DNA of 27,938 nt from Bacillota bacterium (GCA_023398615.1 JAEWSD010000178.1:1-27938), one strand, 5' to 3'; positions 15,264 through 24,000 are shown, counted from the stretch's first letter. The notes: generated by a model from the sequence alone, not told the origin. Made by a program: numbers and translations.

Positions 15264-16433
15264 TTGAATATACTAATTGCATCAGATTCATATAAGGGAA
15301 GCCTCAATACGATGGAGGTGGCGGAGAGGATAAGCAAAGGTGTACTCAATGTTATAGAGGATGTGAATCTCATGCAGATACCTGTAGCGGACGGCGGTGA
15401 AGGTACTGTGGATGCTATGGTGGATTGCCTGGGAGGACGGATAGAGTATTGCGATGTTGTTGGCCCTATGGGAAATACCATACATGCAAAGTATGGAATC
15501 CTGAAGGACGGAAAAGCTGTAATTGAAATGGCTGCAGCCTCCGGTCTTCCGCTGATAAAGGAAGGCGAACGCAATGTCATGCAGGCCACGACATACGGAA
15601 CCGGCCAGCTGATTAAGGCGGCGTTGGACAAGGGCTGCAAGAAGATTTACATCGGAATCGGCGGTTCCGCAACGAACGATGGCGGTGTCGGAATGGCACA
15701 GGCTTTGGGAGGCAGCTTTCTGGATGTTAACAATCAGGAAGTATCCTTCGGAGGAGGCGTTCTGAAATCTGTTTTTCACATTGATTTAAGCAATATGGAC
15801 AAGAGGTTGAAGGATACGGAATTAATCGTAATGTCGGATGTGTCAAATCCTGTTTGCGGTCCTACCGGTGCAGCAGCAATCTATGGTCCGCAAAAGGGAG
15901 CCACGGCACAGCAGATAAAGATATTGGATGAAGGTCTTATGAATCTTGCAAATGTAATCAAAAAGGATTTGCATTCAGACATAATAAAAATGGAAGGTGG
16001 TGGAGCGGCAGGAGGATTAGGTATGGGTCTTGTTGCATTTACAGGCGCAAAACTTGTATCCGGAATTGAGGCAATACTCCAGGCGGCAGAATTTGATGAA
16101 AAGTTAAAGTGGGCGGACCTGGTCATTACGGGAGAAGGAAGAATTGACGGACAATCCATCAACGGAAAAGTACCGATGGGGATAGCGAAACGCGCATCCA
16201 TTTACGGAGTCCCTGTCATTGCAATTGTCGGAAGCATCGGAGCAAACGCAGAGGTTGTTTACCAATACTATATAGAAACAATGGAAAGCTGTGTAATTGC
16301 ACCGTGCACGATAGAGGATGCAATTAAAAATGCCGATAGAAACCTGATTAATGCAACCGAAAGGGTGATGAGGTCAATTACTTTGGGAATGAAGCTGAAT
16401 AAAAAAATAGGTAATTGCGAAACTCACCTGTGA
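15264..16433 (+). CDS. Glycerate kinase (GarK/GlxK family)
   Basis: This 389-aa kinase phosphorylates D-glycerate with ATP, usually at position 2 in this family, feeding lower glycolysis. Recognisable family segments are IASDSYKGSL at the N-terminus, VADGGEGTVDAM, IGIGGSATNDGGVGMAQALGG, GGGAAGGLGMGL and GEGRIDGQSINGKVPMGIAKRA. The start is TTG at 15264, seven bases after an excellent AAGGAGG. The upstream in-frame ATG would add 24 residues absent from the family. It follows the CdaR gene with its own promoter and operator. A CCCGTAACGGG dyad (16438-16448) lies just after its stop. The kinase points to glycerate as a pathway intermediate for the whole island. Confidence 0.92.
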   Translation: MNILIASDSYKGSLNTMEVAERISKGVLNVIEDVNLMQIPVADGGEGTVDAMVDCLGGRIEYCDVVGPMGNTIHAKYGILKDGKAVIEMAAASGLPLIKEGERNVMQATTYGTGQLIKAALDKGCKKIYIGIGGSATNDGGVGMAQALGGSFLDVNNQEVSFGGGVLKSVFHIDLSNMDKRLKDTELIVMSDVSNPVCGPTGAAAIYGPQKGATAQQIKILDEGLMNLANVIKKDLHSDIIKMEGGGAAGGLGMGLVAFTGAKLVSGIEAILQAAEFDEKLKWADLVITGEGRIDGQSINGKVPMGIAKRASIYGVPVIAIVGSIGANAEVVYQYYIETMESCVIAPCTIEDAIKNADRNLINATERVMRSITLGMKLNKKIGNCETHL

Positions 16434-16489
16434 CTATCCCGTAACGGGCTATTACAGATAAAAGAAAAATGATGAAAGGACAATGGAAT

Positions 16490-17248
16490 ATGATATTGGA
16501 TTTGGAGGGAAAAAAAGCGATTGTAACCGGAGGCGGAAGCGGATTGTGCAAAGGCATCGCACAGGCAATGCATGACTCCGGTGCGGAGGTTGTTCTTGTC
16601 AGCCATACGCAGGATACTTATGATACTGCTGAAGAGATGAGCAGACAGGGAGCAAAGGTTCATGCCGTTGTCGGAGATCTTTCAACGAAATCTGAGCTGG
16701 ATAAAATTTATCAGGAATGTCTTCAGAAATTAGGAGGCAGGCTGGATATTCTGCTTAACGGAGCAGGAATACAATTCCGGAGTCCGGCGGTTGATTTCCC
16801 GGAGAAAGAATGGCACAGAGTACTTAGTGTAAACCTGGACGCGGTATTCTTTATGTCGCAGAATGCGGCCAGGACGATGCTGCCGCAGAAATACGGCAAA
16901 ATTATAAATATTGCTTCGATGACATCCTTTATCGGAAGCGAATTAGTCCCGGCTTATACGGCATCGAAGGCAGGTGTTGCACAGCTGACAAAGGCATTGT
17001 CAAATGAATGGGTAAAGAATGGGATTAACGTGAATGCAATTGCTCCGGGTTACATGGCAACTGCATTAACAGCTTCCATAAAAGAAACAAACCCGAAACA
17101 ATATGAGGAAATCAGCAGCCGGATCCCGATAGGAAGATGGGGGAATCCTGAGGATTTGCAGGGAATCGCGGTATTTCTGGCGTCAGATGCTTCCGCATAT
17201 ATATCCGGAGCGGTTATTCCGGTAGACGGCGGAATGTTAGGCAAATAA
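16490..17248 (+). CDS. SDR dehydrogenase, KduD / gluconate 5-dehydrogenase-like
   Basis: This is a 252-aa short-chain dehydrogenase expected to act on a sugar acid or deoxy-sugar acid. It has an N-terminal TGGGSGLCKG nucleotide loop, a Ser in NIASMTS and the YTASKAG active site. It ends with the common GAVIPVDGGM. The last glycine of the TGxxxGxG motif is Cys, an unusual change that I read directly from the TGC codon. The start chosen has AAAGGA about nine bases upstream; an in-frame ATG at 16469 lacks one. KduD-like enzymes oxidise 3-deoxy-keto acids or gluconates. The real substrate is unknown, but placement between glycerate kinase and an importer supports catabolism of a hydroxy acid. Confidence 0.85.
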   Translation: MILDLEGKKAIVTGGGSGLCKGIAQAMHDSGAEVVLVSHTQDTYDTAEEMSRQGAKVHAVVGDLSTKSELDKIYQECLQKLGGRLDILLNGAGIQFRSPAVDFPEKEWHRVLSVNLDAVFFMSQNAARTMLPQKYGKIINIASMTSFIGSELVPAYTASKAGVAQLTKALSNEWVKNGINVNAIAPGYMATALTASIKETNPKQYEEISSRIPIGRWGNPEDLQGIAVFLASDASAYISGAVIPVDGGMLGK

Positions 17249-17267
17249 AATAAGAGGAGGTACACTC

Positions 17268-18137
17268 GTGAATACACTTTTACAATCGGTTGTAAATGGA
17301 TTAATGGTTGGCGGTATCTATGCAATGATCGGAATGAGTTTAAATATTATATTTGGAGTTATGAAGATCGTTAACTTCTGTCAGGGCGAAATATTAATGC
17401 TGGGCATGTACGTTTCGTTTGTGTTATATGATAAGGGCGGTCTGGATCCGTTCGTTGCGATCCCAATCGTAGCCGTCATTATGTTTGCGTTCGGCGCATT
17501 GATTCAGATGATGTTAATAACCAGGTCAATGAATGCGGATAATGATACCAATGTTTTGTTTTTAACGGTCGGCCTCGGAATTCTGTTTTCGAACTCAGCC
17601 CTGCTGTTTTTCAAATCGGATTACCGTACGGCAAAGAGTATCTTTACGGACAAGGTACTGCATTTTGGCAACATTAATATCAGCTTGCCGAAGCTTGTCA
17701 GCCTTTTAATCGTATTAATCATTACTGTTTTACTATTTGCACTGTTAAAATATACGAAGGTCGGCAAGCAGATTCGTGCTACCTCCCAGAATCAGATAGG
17801 AGCGCAGGTATCCGGAGTAAAGACCAAATCCATATATGCGATTACGTATGGACTCGGTGCCGCGATAGCGGGTATTACGGGAGCATGTCTTATGTCCTTC
17901 TACTACGTATATCCGACCGTAGGGAATATCTATGGTACCCGTTCCTTTATCGTTGTAACAATGGGTGGTCTGGGAAGTGTTCTCGGTGCGTTTTTCGGCG
18001 GAATTGTTTTAGGCTTGCTTGAGACGATCAGTGCTATGGTAGTCGGGTCATCCTTAAAGGATAGCGTTGTATTTTTAGCATTTATCATTATTCTTGTTGT
18101 GAAGCAAAATCTTACTGTAAGAAAGCAAAGGGGGTAA
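17268..18137 (+). CDS. livH: ABC importer permease, LivH type
   Basis: This 289-aa membrane protein is the first permease of a branched-chain amino-acid-type (HAAT) importer. It has about eight hydrophobic segments and the family marks GIYAMIGMSLNIIFGVMKIVNFCQGE at the N-terminus and GGLGSVLGAFFGGIVLG near the C-terminus. The GTG start follows AGGAGG. It is 19 bp after the dehydrogenase, in the same operon, so the imported solute is more likely that operon's substrate than leucine or valine. That substrate assignment is inference. Confidence 0.9.
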   Translation: MNTLLQSVVNGLMVGGIYAMIGMSLNIIFGVMKIVNFCQGEILMLGMYVSFVLYDKGGLDPFVAIPIVAVIMFAFGALIQMMLITRSMNADNDTNVLFLTVGLGILFSNSALLFFKSDYRTAKSIFTDKVLHFGNINISLPKLVSLLIVLIITVLLFALLKYTKVGKQIRATSQNQIGAQVSGVKTKSIYAITYGLGAAIAGITGACLMSFYYVYPTVGNIYGTRSFIVVTMGGLGSVLGAFFGGIVLGLLETISAMVVGSSLKDSVVFLAFIIILVVKQNLTVRKQRG

Positions 18138-18142
18138 CAGCT

Positions 18143-19138
18143 GTGGGAAAGAAAATCAGTATTCGTCATATTTTAATACTTATACTTTTGGTAGTTGCCG
18201 TTTGCATTCCATTGGTAATTAAGACACCATATTTGCTGTCCATATGTATCACTACATTTTTTATAGGCTCCTGTGCCTTATCCTGGAGCATCTTAGGCGG
18301 CCTGACCGGCCAGATATCGCTTGGACATGCGGCATTCATGGCTCTTGGAGCATATATTTCAACACTTTTACTGATACATGGCAATCTTTCACCCTGGATC
18401 AGCATGATAATCGTATTTTTCGTAGTTGGTTTAATTGCGGCGCTATTGCTTTCCCCTTGCTTCGTACTGCGGGGACCGTACTTTTCACTGGTTACGATTG
18501 CCTTCAGTGAAGCCTTCCGGAATCTGTTCCTTAACTGGGGATTCGCAGGACAGGGACAGGGCTTAACCTTACCGTTCGGTGAGAGCTCCTTTGCATTAAT
18601 CCGGTTTACCTCCAAAGTACCGTATTACTATATTGCATTGGGGATGTTAATTGTTTTCTATATTGTATTAAAAAAAATAGATGTCTCCAAACTGGGATAC
18701 GGGTTAAAGACCATAAGGGAGGATGAAGACACGGCAAATGCGATCGGCATCAACCCGCTTCGCTATAAAGCGGCGGCAACTTTCGTCAGTGCCGGAATGA
18801 TCGCGGTCAGCGGGGTATTTTACGCAAGCTATATCCGTTATATTAATCCGGATATCCTGTTAAGCAGCGCATCCGTTCAATATGTAATGCCGGGAATCAT
18901 CGGCGGTATCGGCAGCGTAACCGGTCCTTTGCTGGGTTCCATTATTCTGACTCCGCTGTCGGAATACCTGAATGCTACGTTAAGCCAGATTGCTTCGGGT
19001 GTAAACCTGGTTGTTTATGCAATTATTATTATACTGGTTATCCTGTATCAGCCGTCCGGTATCATGGGTTGGTTCACACATAGTAAACTGAAAAAAAATA
19101 TTAACAATTTCCTGGATAAAGTAGACGGGAAAAAGTAG
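18143..19138 (+). CDS. livM: ABC importer permease, LivM type
   Basis: This 331-aa membrane protein is the partner permease of LivH. Family features include LGGLTGQISLGHAAFMALGAYIS, GLKTIREDEDTANAIGINPLRYK (the loop that contacts the ATPases) and a C-terminal YVMPGIIGGIGSVTGPLLGSI segment. The GTG start is 5 bp after the LivH stop, behind AGGGGG, which indicates tight coupling. Confidence 0.9.
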   Translation: MGKKISIRHILILILLVVAVCIPLVIKTPYLLSICITTFFIGSCALSWSILGGLTGQISLGHAAFMALGAYISTLLLIHGNLSPWISMIIVFFVVGLIAALLLSPCFVLRGPYFSLVTIAFSEAFRNLFLNWGFAGQGQGLTLPFGESSFALIRFTSKVPYYYIALGMLIVFYIVLKKIDVSKLGYGLKTIREDEDTANAIGINPLRYKAAATFVSAGMIAVSGVFYASYIRYINPDILLSSASVQYVMPGIIGGIGSVTGPLLGSIILTPLSEYLNATLSQIASGVNLVVYAIIIILVILYQPSGIMGWFTHSKLKKNINNFLDKVDGKK

Positions 19139-19159
19139 ATTGGATAGCGAGGTGAAATA

Positions 19160-19891
19160 ATGGGAGAAATATTGCAGGTACAGAATTTAACAAAGAATTT
19201 CAGAGGGCTGAAAGCGGTTTCCGACGTTAGCTTCACGGCGGAAGAAGGCTGCATTACCGGTATGATCGGCTCAAACGGAGCCGGAAAGACAACCTGCTTC
19301 AATATGATCAGCGGTTTCCTGGTTCCTTCCGACGGACATGTCATATATAAAGGCAAGGATATTACCGGTATGAAGCCGTATAACTATACTTCCCTGGGAA
19401 TTGCCAGAACATTTCAGATCATGAAGCCGTTGGCGAATATGACCCTGTTGGACAATGTGGTGTCCGGTGTTTTATTCGGAAGAAAGAAGATTACGAATTC
19501 AAAAGAAGCGAAGGAATATGCACTTGAGATTCTTGAATTTGCCGGAATGTATGATAAAAAGGATCTGTATCCGAAGGAAATCGGAACACCGTTTAAAAAA
19601 CGTCTGGAATTGGCAAGAGCGTTGGCAACCGATCCGGAGTTACTGCTGTTAGATGAGGTTATGGCAGGACTTAACCCGACGGAAACAGATGAAGCGGTGG
19701 AATTGATAAGGAAAATAAATGAAAACGGTACGACCGTTCTGTTGATCGAGCATGTTATGAGGGCAGTCGCAAACCTTTGCAAGAAGGTTGTTGTTATGCA
19801 TCATGGTGAAATGATCACGGAAGGTACACCCGAACAGGTTATGAATGATCCTTATGTAATAGAAATTTATCTTGGCAAGGAGGAACATTAA
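19160..19891 (+). CDS. livG: ABC importer ATPase, LivG type with divergent signature
   Basis: This 243-aa ATPase has Walker A GSNGAGKTT (37-45), Walker B LLLLDE (161-166) and the LivG-specific GLNPTE. At the place of the ABC signature it reads IGTPFKKRLE (141-150) instead of LSxGQxxRLE. The normally invariant Gly and Gln are absent. I recall LivG relatives in which this motif is altered, so it may mark a transporter subfamily rather than a defect. It would give the LivG/LivF pair one canonical and one degenerate ATP site. The C-terminal HHGEMITEGTPEQVMNDPYVIEIYLG is typical. Confidence 0.88.
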   Translation: MGEILQVQNLTKNFRGLKAVSDVSFTAEEGCITGMIGSNGAGKTTCFNMISGFLVPSDGHVIYKGKDITGMKPYNYTSLGIARTFQIMKPLANMTLLDNVVSGVLFGRKKITNSKEAKEYALEILEFAGMYDKKDLYPKEIGTPFKKRLELARALATDPELLLLDEVMAGLNPTETDEAVELIRKINENGTTVLLIEHVMRAVANLCKKVVVMHHGEMITEGTPEQVMNDPYVIEIYLGKEEH

Positions 19892-19892
19892 C

Positions 19893-20612
19893 ATGGCAGA
19901 GAAGTATTTACAGGTTGACAAGATAAACGTTCGTTATGGTGATGTTCAGGTTATATGGGATATAAGCTTCTATGCGGACAAAGGTGAAATCATAGCGCTT
20001 GTCGGCAGCAACGGCGCAGGAAAAAGTACTACGGTAAAAACCTGCGGCGGACTGGTTAAGCTTATGGGCGGTTCCGTTAAATTTAACGGGAATGAATTGG
20101 CCGGCAAGGAATGCAGACAGTTTATCGACCAGGGAATCATTCTGGTACCGGAAGGAAGACAGCTGTTCCCTAATATGACGGTATATGAGAACCTGGAAAT
20201 GGGCATCGTAAGCAGAGAAGCAAAAGCGAAAAAGCAGGATTCACTGGAGAAGATATATACCTGGTTCCCGAAATTAAAGGAAAGAAAAAACCAATTAGCC
20301 GGCACGTTAAGCGGCGGTGAACAGCAGATGGTGGCATTCTCCAGAGGAATGATGGGGCTGCCGAAGCTATTGATGATGGATGAACCCTCTCTGGGACTTG
20401 CGCCCAACATTGTCGATAATATCTTCTCAATCGCTCAAAAGGTCGCCAAGGAGACCGGACTTACCATTATTCTGGTGGAGCAGGATGTAAGGAAAGCACT
20501 GCGTATTGCCAACAGAGGATATGTAATAGAGAACGGGGTAATCAATATCTCCGGAACAGCAGAGGAATTATTAAATAACAATGACGTAAAGAAGGCTTAC
20601 TTGGGATTCTAA
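19893..20612 (+). CDS. livF: ABC importer ATPase, LivF type
   Basis: This 239-aa ATPase has Walker A GSNGAGKST (38-46), canonical signature LSGGEQQ (139-145) and Walker B MMDEPS (161-166). It also has the LivF motifs PEGRQLFPNMTVYENLEMG and SLGLAPNIV. The ATG lies one base after the LivG stop and has AAGGAGG placed inside the livG end; a longer in-frame start would add seven residues upstream of that site. It pairs with LivG to power LivHM. Confidence 0.91.
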   Translation: MAEKYLQVDKINVRYGDVQVIWDISFYADKGEIIALVGSNGAGKSTTVKTCGGLVKLMGGSVKFNGNELAGKECRQFIDQGIILVPEGRQLFPNMTVYENLEMGIVSREAKAKKQDSLEKIYTWFPKLKERKNQLAGTLSGGEQQMVAFSRGMMGLPKLLMMDEPSLGLAPNIVDNIFSIAQKVAKETGLTIILVEQDVRKALRIANRGYVIENGVINISGTAEELLNNNDVKKAYLGF

Positions 20613-20681
20613 GGTTTCAATGGGTTCAGAATAAATTTCTGCCTTGAAAATAAATTAAAAACATCATGAGGAGGTTAAGTT

Positions 20682-22037
20682 ATGAAAAGATTTTTAGCGT
20701 TATTATTGGTAACAGTATTATTGGGATCAACATTAGTCGGATGCCAGTATTCTTCGTCTGATTCATCAGATAAATCGTCTGGCGATACAGGTACGGCGGA
20801 TACTTCAACACCGGCAGGATCCGATACGTCAGATGCGGCTGCACCTGACACGAAGCCCACCGGAGAACCGATCTTAATTGGCGGTGTTTATCCTCTTACA
20901 GGTGACCTTGCGGATTCAGGAAAGAATATGCAATACGGTATTCAAATGGCACTTGATGAAGTGAATGCGGCAGGCGGTATCGACGGCAGGCCGATCGAAA
21001 TCACCTATGGAGACAGCAAGGGTGCAGGCGCAACAGGTATGACGGAAATGGAACGTCTGATTACACAGGAAAAGGTTCTGGCTGTAATCGGAGCATATCA
21101 GAGCTCTGTAACAGAGGTTGTTTCACAGGTTTCAGAAACCTATAAGGTACCGATGATTACTGCAAACGCAACATCCGATGCTTTAACATCACACGGTTAT
21201 AAGTATTTCTTCCGTTTAGCACCGACCAATATGATGTTCATTCGTGATATGATCCAGTTCATCTCTGAAGAAGATGAAAAAAATGACGATATGAGTATCA
21301 AGACGGTAGCTGTTTGCGCAGATAATACGGAAGTAGGACAGCAAACAGTAGAATGGACGAAGTACTGGGCAAAAGAGCATGGCTATGATTATCTGGGAGA
21401 AGTTCTTTATTCTCAGGGCGCCGCGGACTTAACCAGTGAAGTGCTGCAGTTAAAGGATATGAATCCGGACGCATTAATCTTAGACAGCTATGTATCCGAC
21501 GCAATTTTATTAACAAAGACCTTTAATGAGCAGGGCTACGCACCGAAGCTTGCCATTGCAAAGGGTAACGGCTATACGGAGGCTTCCTATCTTCAATCCG
21601 TAGAAAATCTTGCAAATGGTATCACCTTAGCTACGGAATATGTTCCGGGCTCCAAGGGACAAAACGTATCTGTTGAATTTGAGAAGAAATACGGCGTTGC
21701 TATGAACGGACATTCCGCAGAAGCTTATACGACAACATGGGTTCTTGCAACCGCATTACAGAATATTGCCGATGCAGGTCTTGATATCACTACGGAAACA
21801 ATCAAAGACGAGTTATCAAAGATTAAGATTGACGGACAGTTTGCAAATGGCAATGAAATCATTCTTCCGTATGACACTATTGAATTCACTACTTCTGAAT
21901 TTAACGGAAGCACCTATGAGAACCAGAACATGGGCGGTAAGTTAACTGTAGTACAGGTTCAGAACGGTTTATATGTACCGGTTTGGCCGTTTGATATCAC
22001 GGATAGTGAATTCATTTATCCGGCACCGCTGAAATAA
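20682..22037 (+). CDS. Substrate-binding lipoprotein of the Liv-type importer
   Basis: This is a 451-aa Peripla_BP_6 (LivJ/LivK-like) solute receptor. A lipoprotein signal peptide ends in the lipobox LVGC with Cys21. A Ser/Asp/Thr-rich linker (about 22-60) follows, then ILIGGVYPLTGDLADSGKNMQYGIQMALDEVNAAGGIDGRPIEI, which is the family's start. It should sit on the outer face of the membrane and pass its ligand to LivHM. It is the last gene of the operon, 69 bp after livF with its own GAGGAGG. The 69-bp gap may let it be translated more strongly. Ligand is unknown; amino acids, hydroxy acids and aromatic acids are all bound by members of this family. Confidence 0.9.
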   Translation: MKRFLALLLVTVLLGSTLVGCQYSSSDSSDKSSGDTGTADTSTPAGSDTSDAAAPDTKPTGEPILIGGVYPLTGDLADSGKNMQYGIQMALDEVNAAGGIDGRPIEITYGDSKGAGATGMTEMERLITQEKVLAVIGAYQSSVTEVVSQVSETYKVPMITANATSDALTSHGYKYFFRLAPTNMMFIRDMIQFISEEDEKNDDMSIKTVAVCADNTEVGQQTVEWTKYWAKEHGYDYLGEVLYSQGAADLTSEVLQLKDMNPDALILDSYVSDAILLTKTFNEQGYAPKLAIAKGNGYTEASYLQSVENLANGITLATEYVPGSKGQNVSVEFEKKYGVAMNGHSAEAYTTTWVLATALQNIADAGLDITTETIKDELSKIKIDGQFANGNEIILPYDTIEFTTSEFNGSTYENQNMGGKLTVVQVQNGLYVPVWPFDITDSEFIYPAPLK

Positions 22038-22070
22038 GATCCAATAAAAAATAATACAAAACACCAAGAT

Positions 22071-22110
22071 AAGGACTTCACCCTTCAAACGGGGTGAAGT
22101 CCTTGTTTTA
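22071..22110 (+). terminator. Rho-independent terminator of the Liv operon
   Basis: A perfect 13-bp stem, AAGGACTTCACCC (22071-22083) with GGGTGAAGTCCTT (22092-22104), has an 8-base loop and is followed by GTTTTA. It lies 34 bp after the receptor stop and only 22 bp before the next start codon. Confidence 0.85.
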
Positions 22111-22132
22111 AGAATTATAAACGGAGGAAAGA

Positions 22133-22624
22133 ATGGAAAAAGCAAAACAGGCAAAGGATACGGTTACGGAACAGGCTTATGTAATTATGCACAGGCACAT
22201 CAATGGCTGCGGCAGGCTCTTCGGAGGCCAGTTAATGCAATGGATTGATGAAGCTGCCGGAATTATCAGCAAACGGTATTCCCAGGCGGAAACGATAACG
22301 GCTGCGGTCGATAACCTGGATTTTAAAGAAGGCGCCTATCTTAACGATATCATTGTTCTGACAGGGAAGGTTACCTATGTGGGAAACAGTTCCGTGGAGG
22401 TAAGGGTCGATACCTATGTAGAAGATTTAGACGGCACGAGAAAAATAATCAACAGAGCTTATGCCGTTATGGTTGCGGTAGACGGTGCGGGGCATCCCGT
22501 AAGAGTGCCGAGGCTGGTTACTGAGACCAGGGAGGAGCAGGAAGAATGGGAGCAGGGGCAAAAGAGATATGAACTTCGGAATTCTACAGCTCGGAGATCC
22601 ATTTCACCCTTAGAATCAGTATAG
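22133..22624 (+). CDS. Acyl-CoA thioesterase, hotdog fold
   Basis: This 163-aa protein is a YciA/YkhA-type acyl-CoA hydrolase. The motif NGCGRLFGGQLMQWIDEAAG near 23-42 carries the active-site helix and acidic residue. AAVDNLDFKEG and VRVDTYVED follow. It frees a carboxylic acid and CoA from short or medium acyl-CoAs. It begins just after the Liv terminator, with GGAGG before the ATG and no promoter that I can place between. Expression therefore may depend on read-through. It could release glycerate or another acid from its CoA ester in the neighbouring pathway, or simply be a housekeeping enzyme. Its last 41 bases overlap the end of the MATE gene on the other strand. Confidence 0.85.
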   Translation: MEKAKQAKDTVTEQAYVIMHRHINGCGRLFGGQLMQWIDEAAGIISKRYSQAETITAAVDNLDFKEGAYLNDIIVLTGKVTYVGNSSVEVRVDTYVEDLDGTRKIINRAYAVMVAVDGAGHPVRVPRLVTETREEQEEWEQGQKRYELRNSTARRSISPLESV

Positions 22625-23939
22625 TGGTAATCAGGGCTGCCATGTAGTTGGAAAAAAGATTGCCCCAGAATACCGAATAAAAACCGAGAGAAGGTTCGGT
22701 TATCAATATAAATACATACCGTAAAAGCCATACGCGCAGGATACTGATTACCAAGGTAATCCGGGTCCGGCCGAGTCCTATAAACGCTCCCTGCTGTATC
22801 ATGCAGATACCGAAACCCACGACGGAATAGGTATAGATGTGGAGGGCATTGTTTGCTATGTCAAGAACATCCCTGTCACGTGTGAAGAGAACGGTAAGTC
22901 TCGAGGAGAGCGGAACAATAAGCGCAATTAAGGCGGCTGCGGTGATCGCACTTATGATACAGCCGGCCAGACAGGACTTTTTTGCTTTTTCTGTCTGATT
23001 GGCTCCGATGTTCATACTGACCATAGTGGTGACCGCGGAGCCGAAGGAGGAAGGTACGATGAAGCACACGGAGGTGATATTGTTTGCGATACCCTGGCCG
23101 TTCAAGACGATCGCGCCGTATTTCTCAACCTCATTGTTGATCAGAAAGAATCCCAGGTTGAGCATGACGCTTGAGAGCATTGCCGGAAAGCCGATGTGCA
23201 GAAGATTCCGTATAATCTTCGGATCAAATTTAAAAGAGGTCAGTGTGAGGCGGTCACCGTCAGGCTTCAGGAACAGTTCATAATACATCCATACGGTTAT
23301 GATAATATTAGAGGCCAGGGAAGACATTACGGAACCGATGAGGCCCCATTTAAAAACGGCTACGAAAAGAGCGTTAAAAGCGATCTTTAATACGAGCATG
23401 ATTACCATCCGGACAAAGGTATCCTCCGGTTTTCCGTATGCGTTTTTTATTGCATTGTAGACCGATTCCATGAACAGGAAGGGTAAAACGCAGGCATTCA
23501 GGGCAAGATATAAAAATACATCATGGGAAATCTCCGCATTTACATGTGAGGACACGGGGAAGGCAAGCGCTGCCAGTATGGGGGCTAATACAAAGCCCAA
23601 AAGAAAAGTAAAAACGGTAATCTGGGTTGTAATACGTCTGCTTGCCTCATAGTCTCCCTTTCCGTTGGACTGGCCTATCACAGCCATTCCGGCTACGCTT
23701 AAGCCCTGTGACAGAGCAGTGGTTATATTGACTATGGGGGTACAGTAGGTAACGGCACTGGCTGCCTGTGTACCGGCTATATTATTAAGGAAAAGACCGT
23801 CTATTACAGGGATTACGGATTGAATCAGGCCCATCATGAGTGCAGGGACGGATAGCAGTAAAATCGTCAATGATACCGGGCCGTTTAAAATGAGATTGCG
23901 TCTTTGTTCGATGTCCTGTTTAAGAAAATTAATATGCAT
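22584..23939 (-). CDS. MATE-family efflux transporter
   Basis: This protein of 451 aa with about twelve membrane segments belongs to the MATE family of drug/Na+ or drug/H+ antiporters. Typical signs are the N-terminal GPVSLTILLLSVPALMMGLIQSVIPVIDGLFLNNIAG and the repeat-like half near 240. The longer reading frame reaches an ATG at 24035, but that ATG lies within the -35 element of a strong minus-strand promoter, so the protein must start later. The ATG at 23939 (MHINFLKQ), with AGGTG upstream, is chosen; GTG at 23954 is an alternative. It is transcribed alone and converges on the thioesterase gene. Substrate unknown. Confidence 0.85.
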   Translation of the reverse strand: MHINFLKQDIEQRRNLILNGPVSLTILLLSVPALMMGLIQSVIPVIDGLFLNNIAGTQAASAVTYCTPIVNITTALSQGLSVAGMAVIGQSNGKGDYEASRRITTQITVFTFLLGFVLAPILAALAFPVSSHVNAEISHDVFLYLALNACVLPFLFMESVYNAIKNAYGKPEDTFVRMVIMLVLKIAFNALFVAVFKWGLIGSVMSSLASNIIITVWMYYELFLKPDGDRLTLTSFKFDPKIIRNLLHIGFPAMLSSVMLNLGFFLINNEVEKYGAIVLNGQGIANNITSVCFIVPSSFGSAVTTMVSMNIGANQTEKAKKSCLAGCIISAITAAALIALIVPLSSRLTVLFTRDRDVLDIANNALHIYTYSVVGFGICMIQQGAFIGLGRTRITLVISILRVWLLRYVFILITEPSLGFYSVFWGNLFSNYMAALITTILILRVKWISEL

Positions 23940-24000
23940 AATGTGTAAATTCACCTGTCTGTCTATTGTGTAGTGTTCGATTGATGTCGTACAAATAGGG

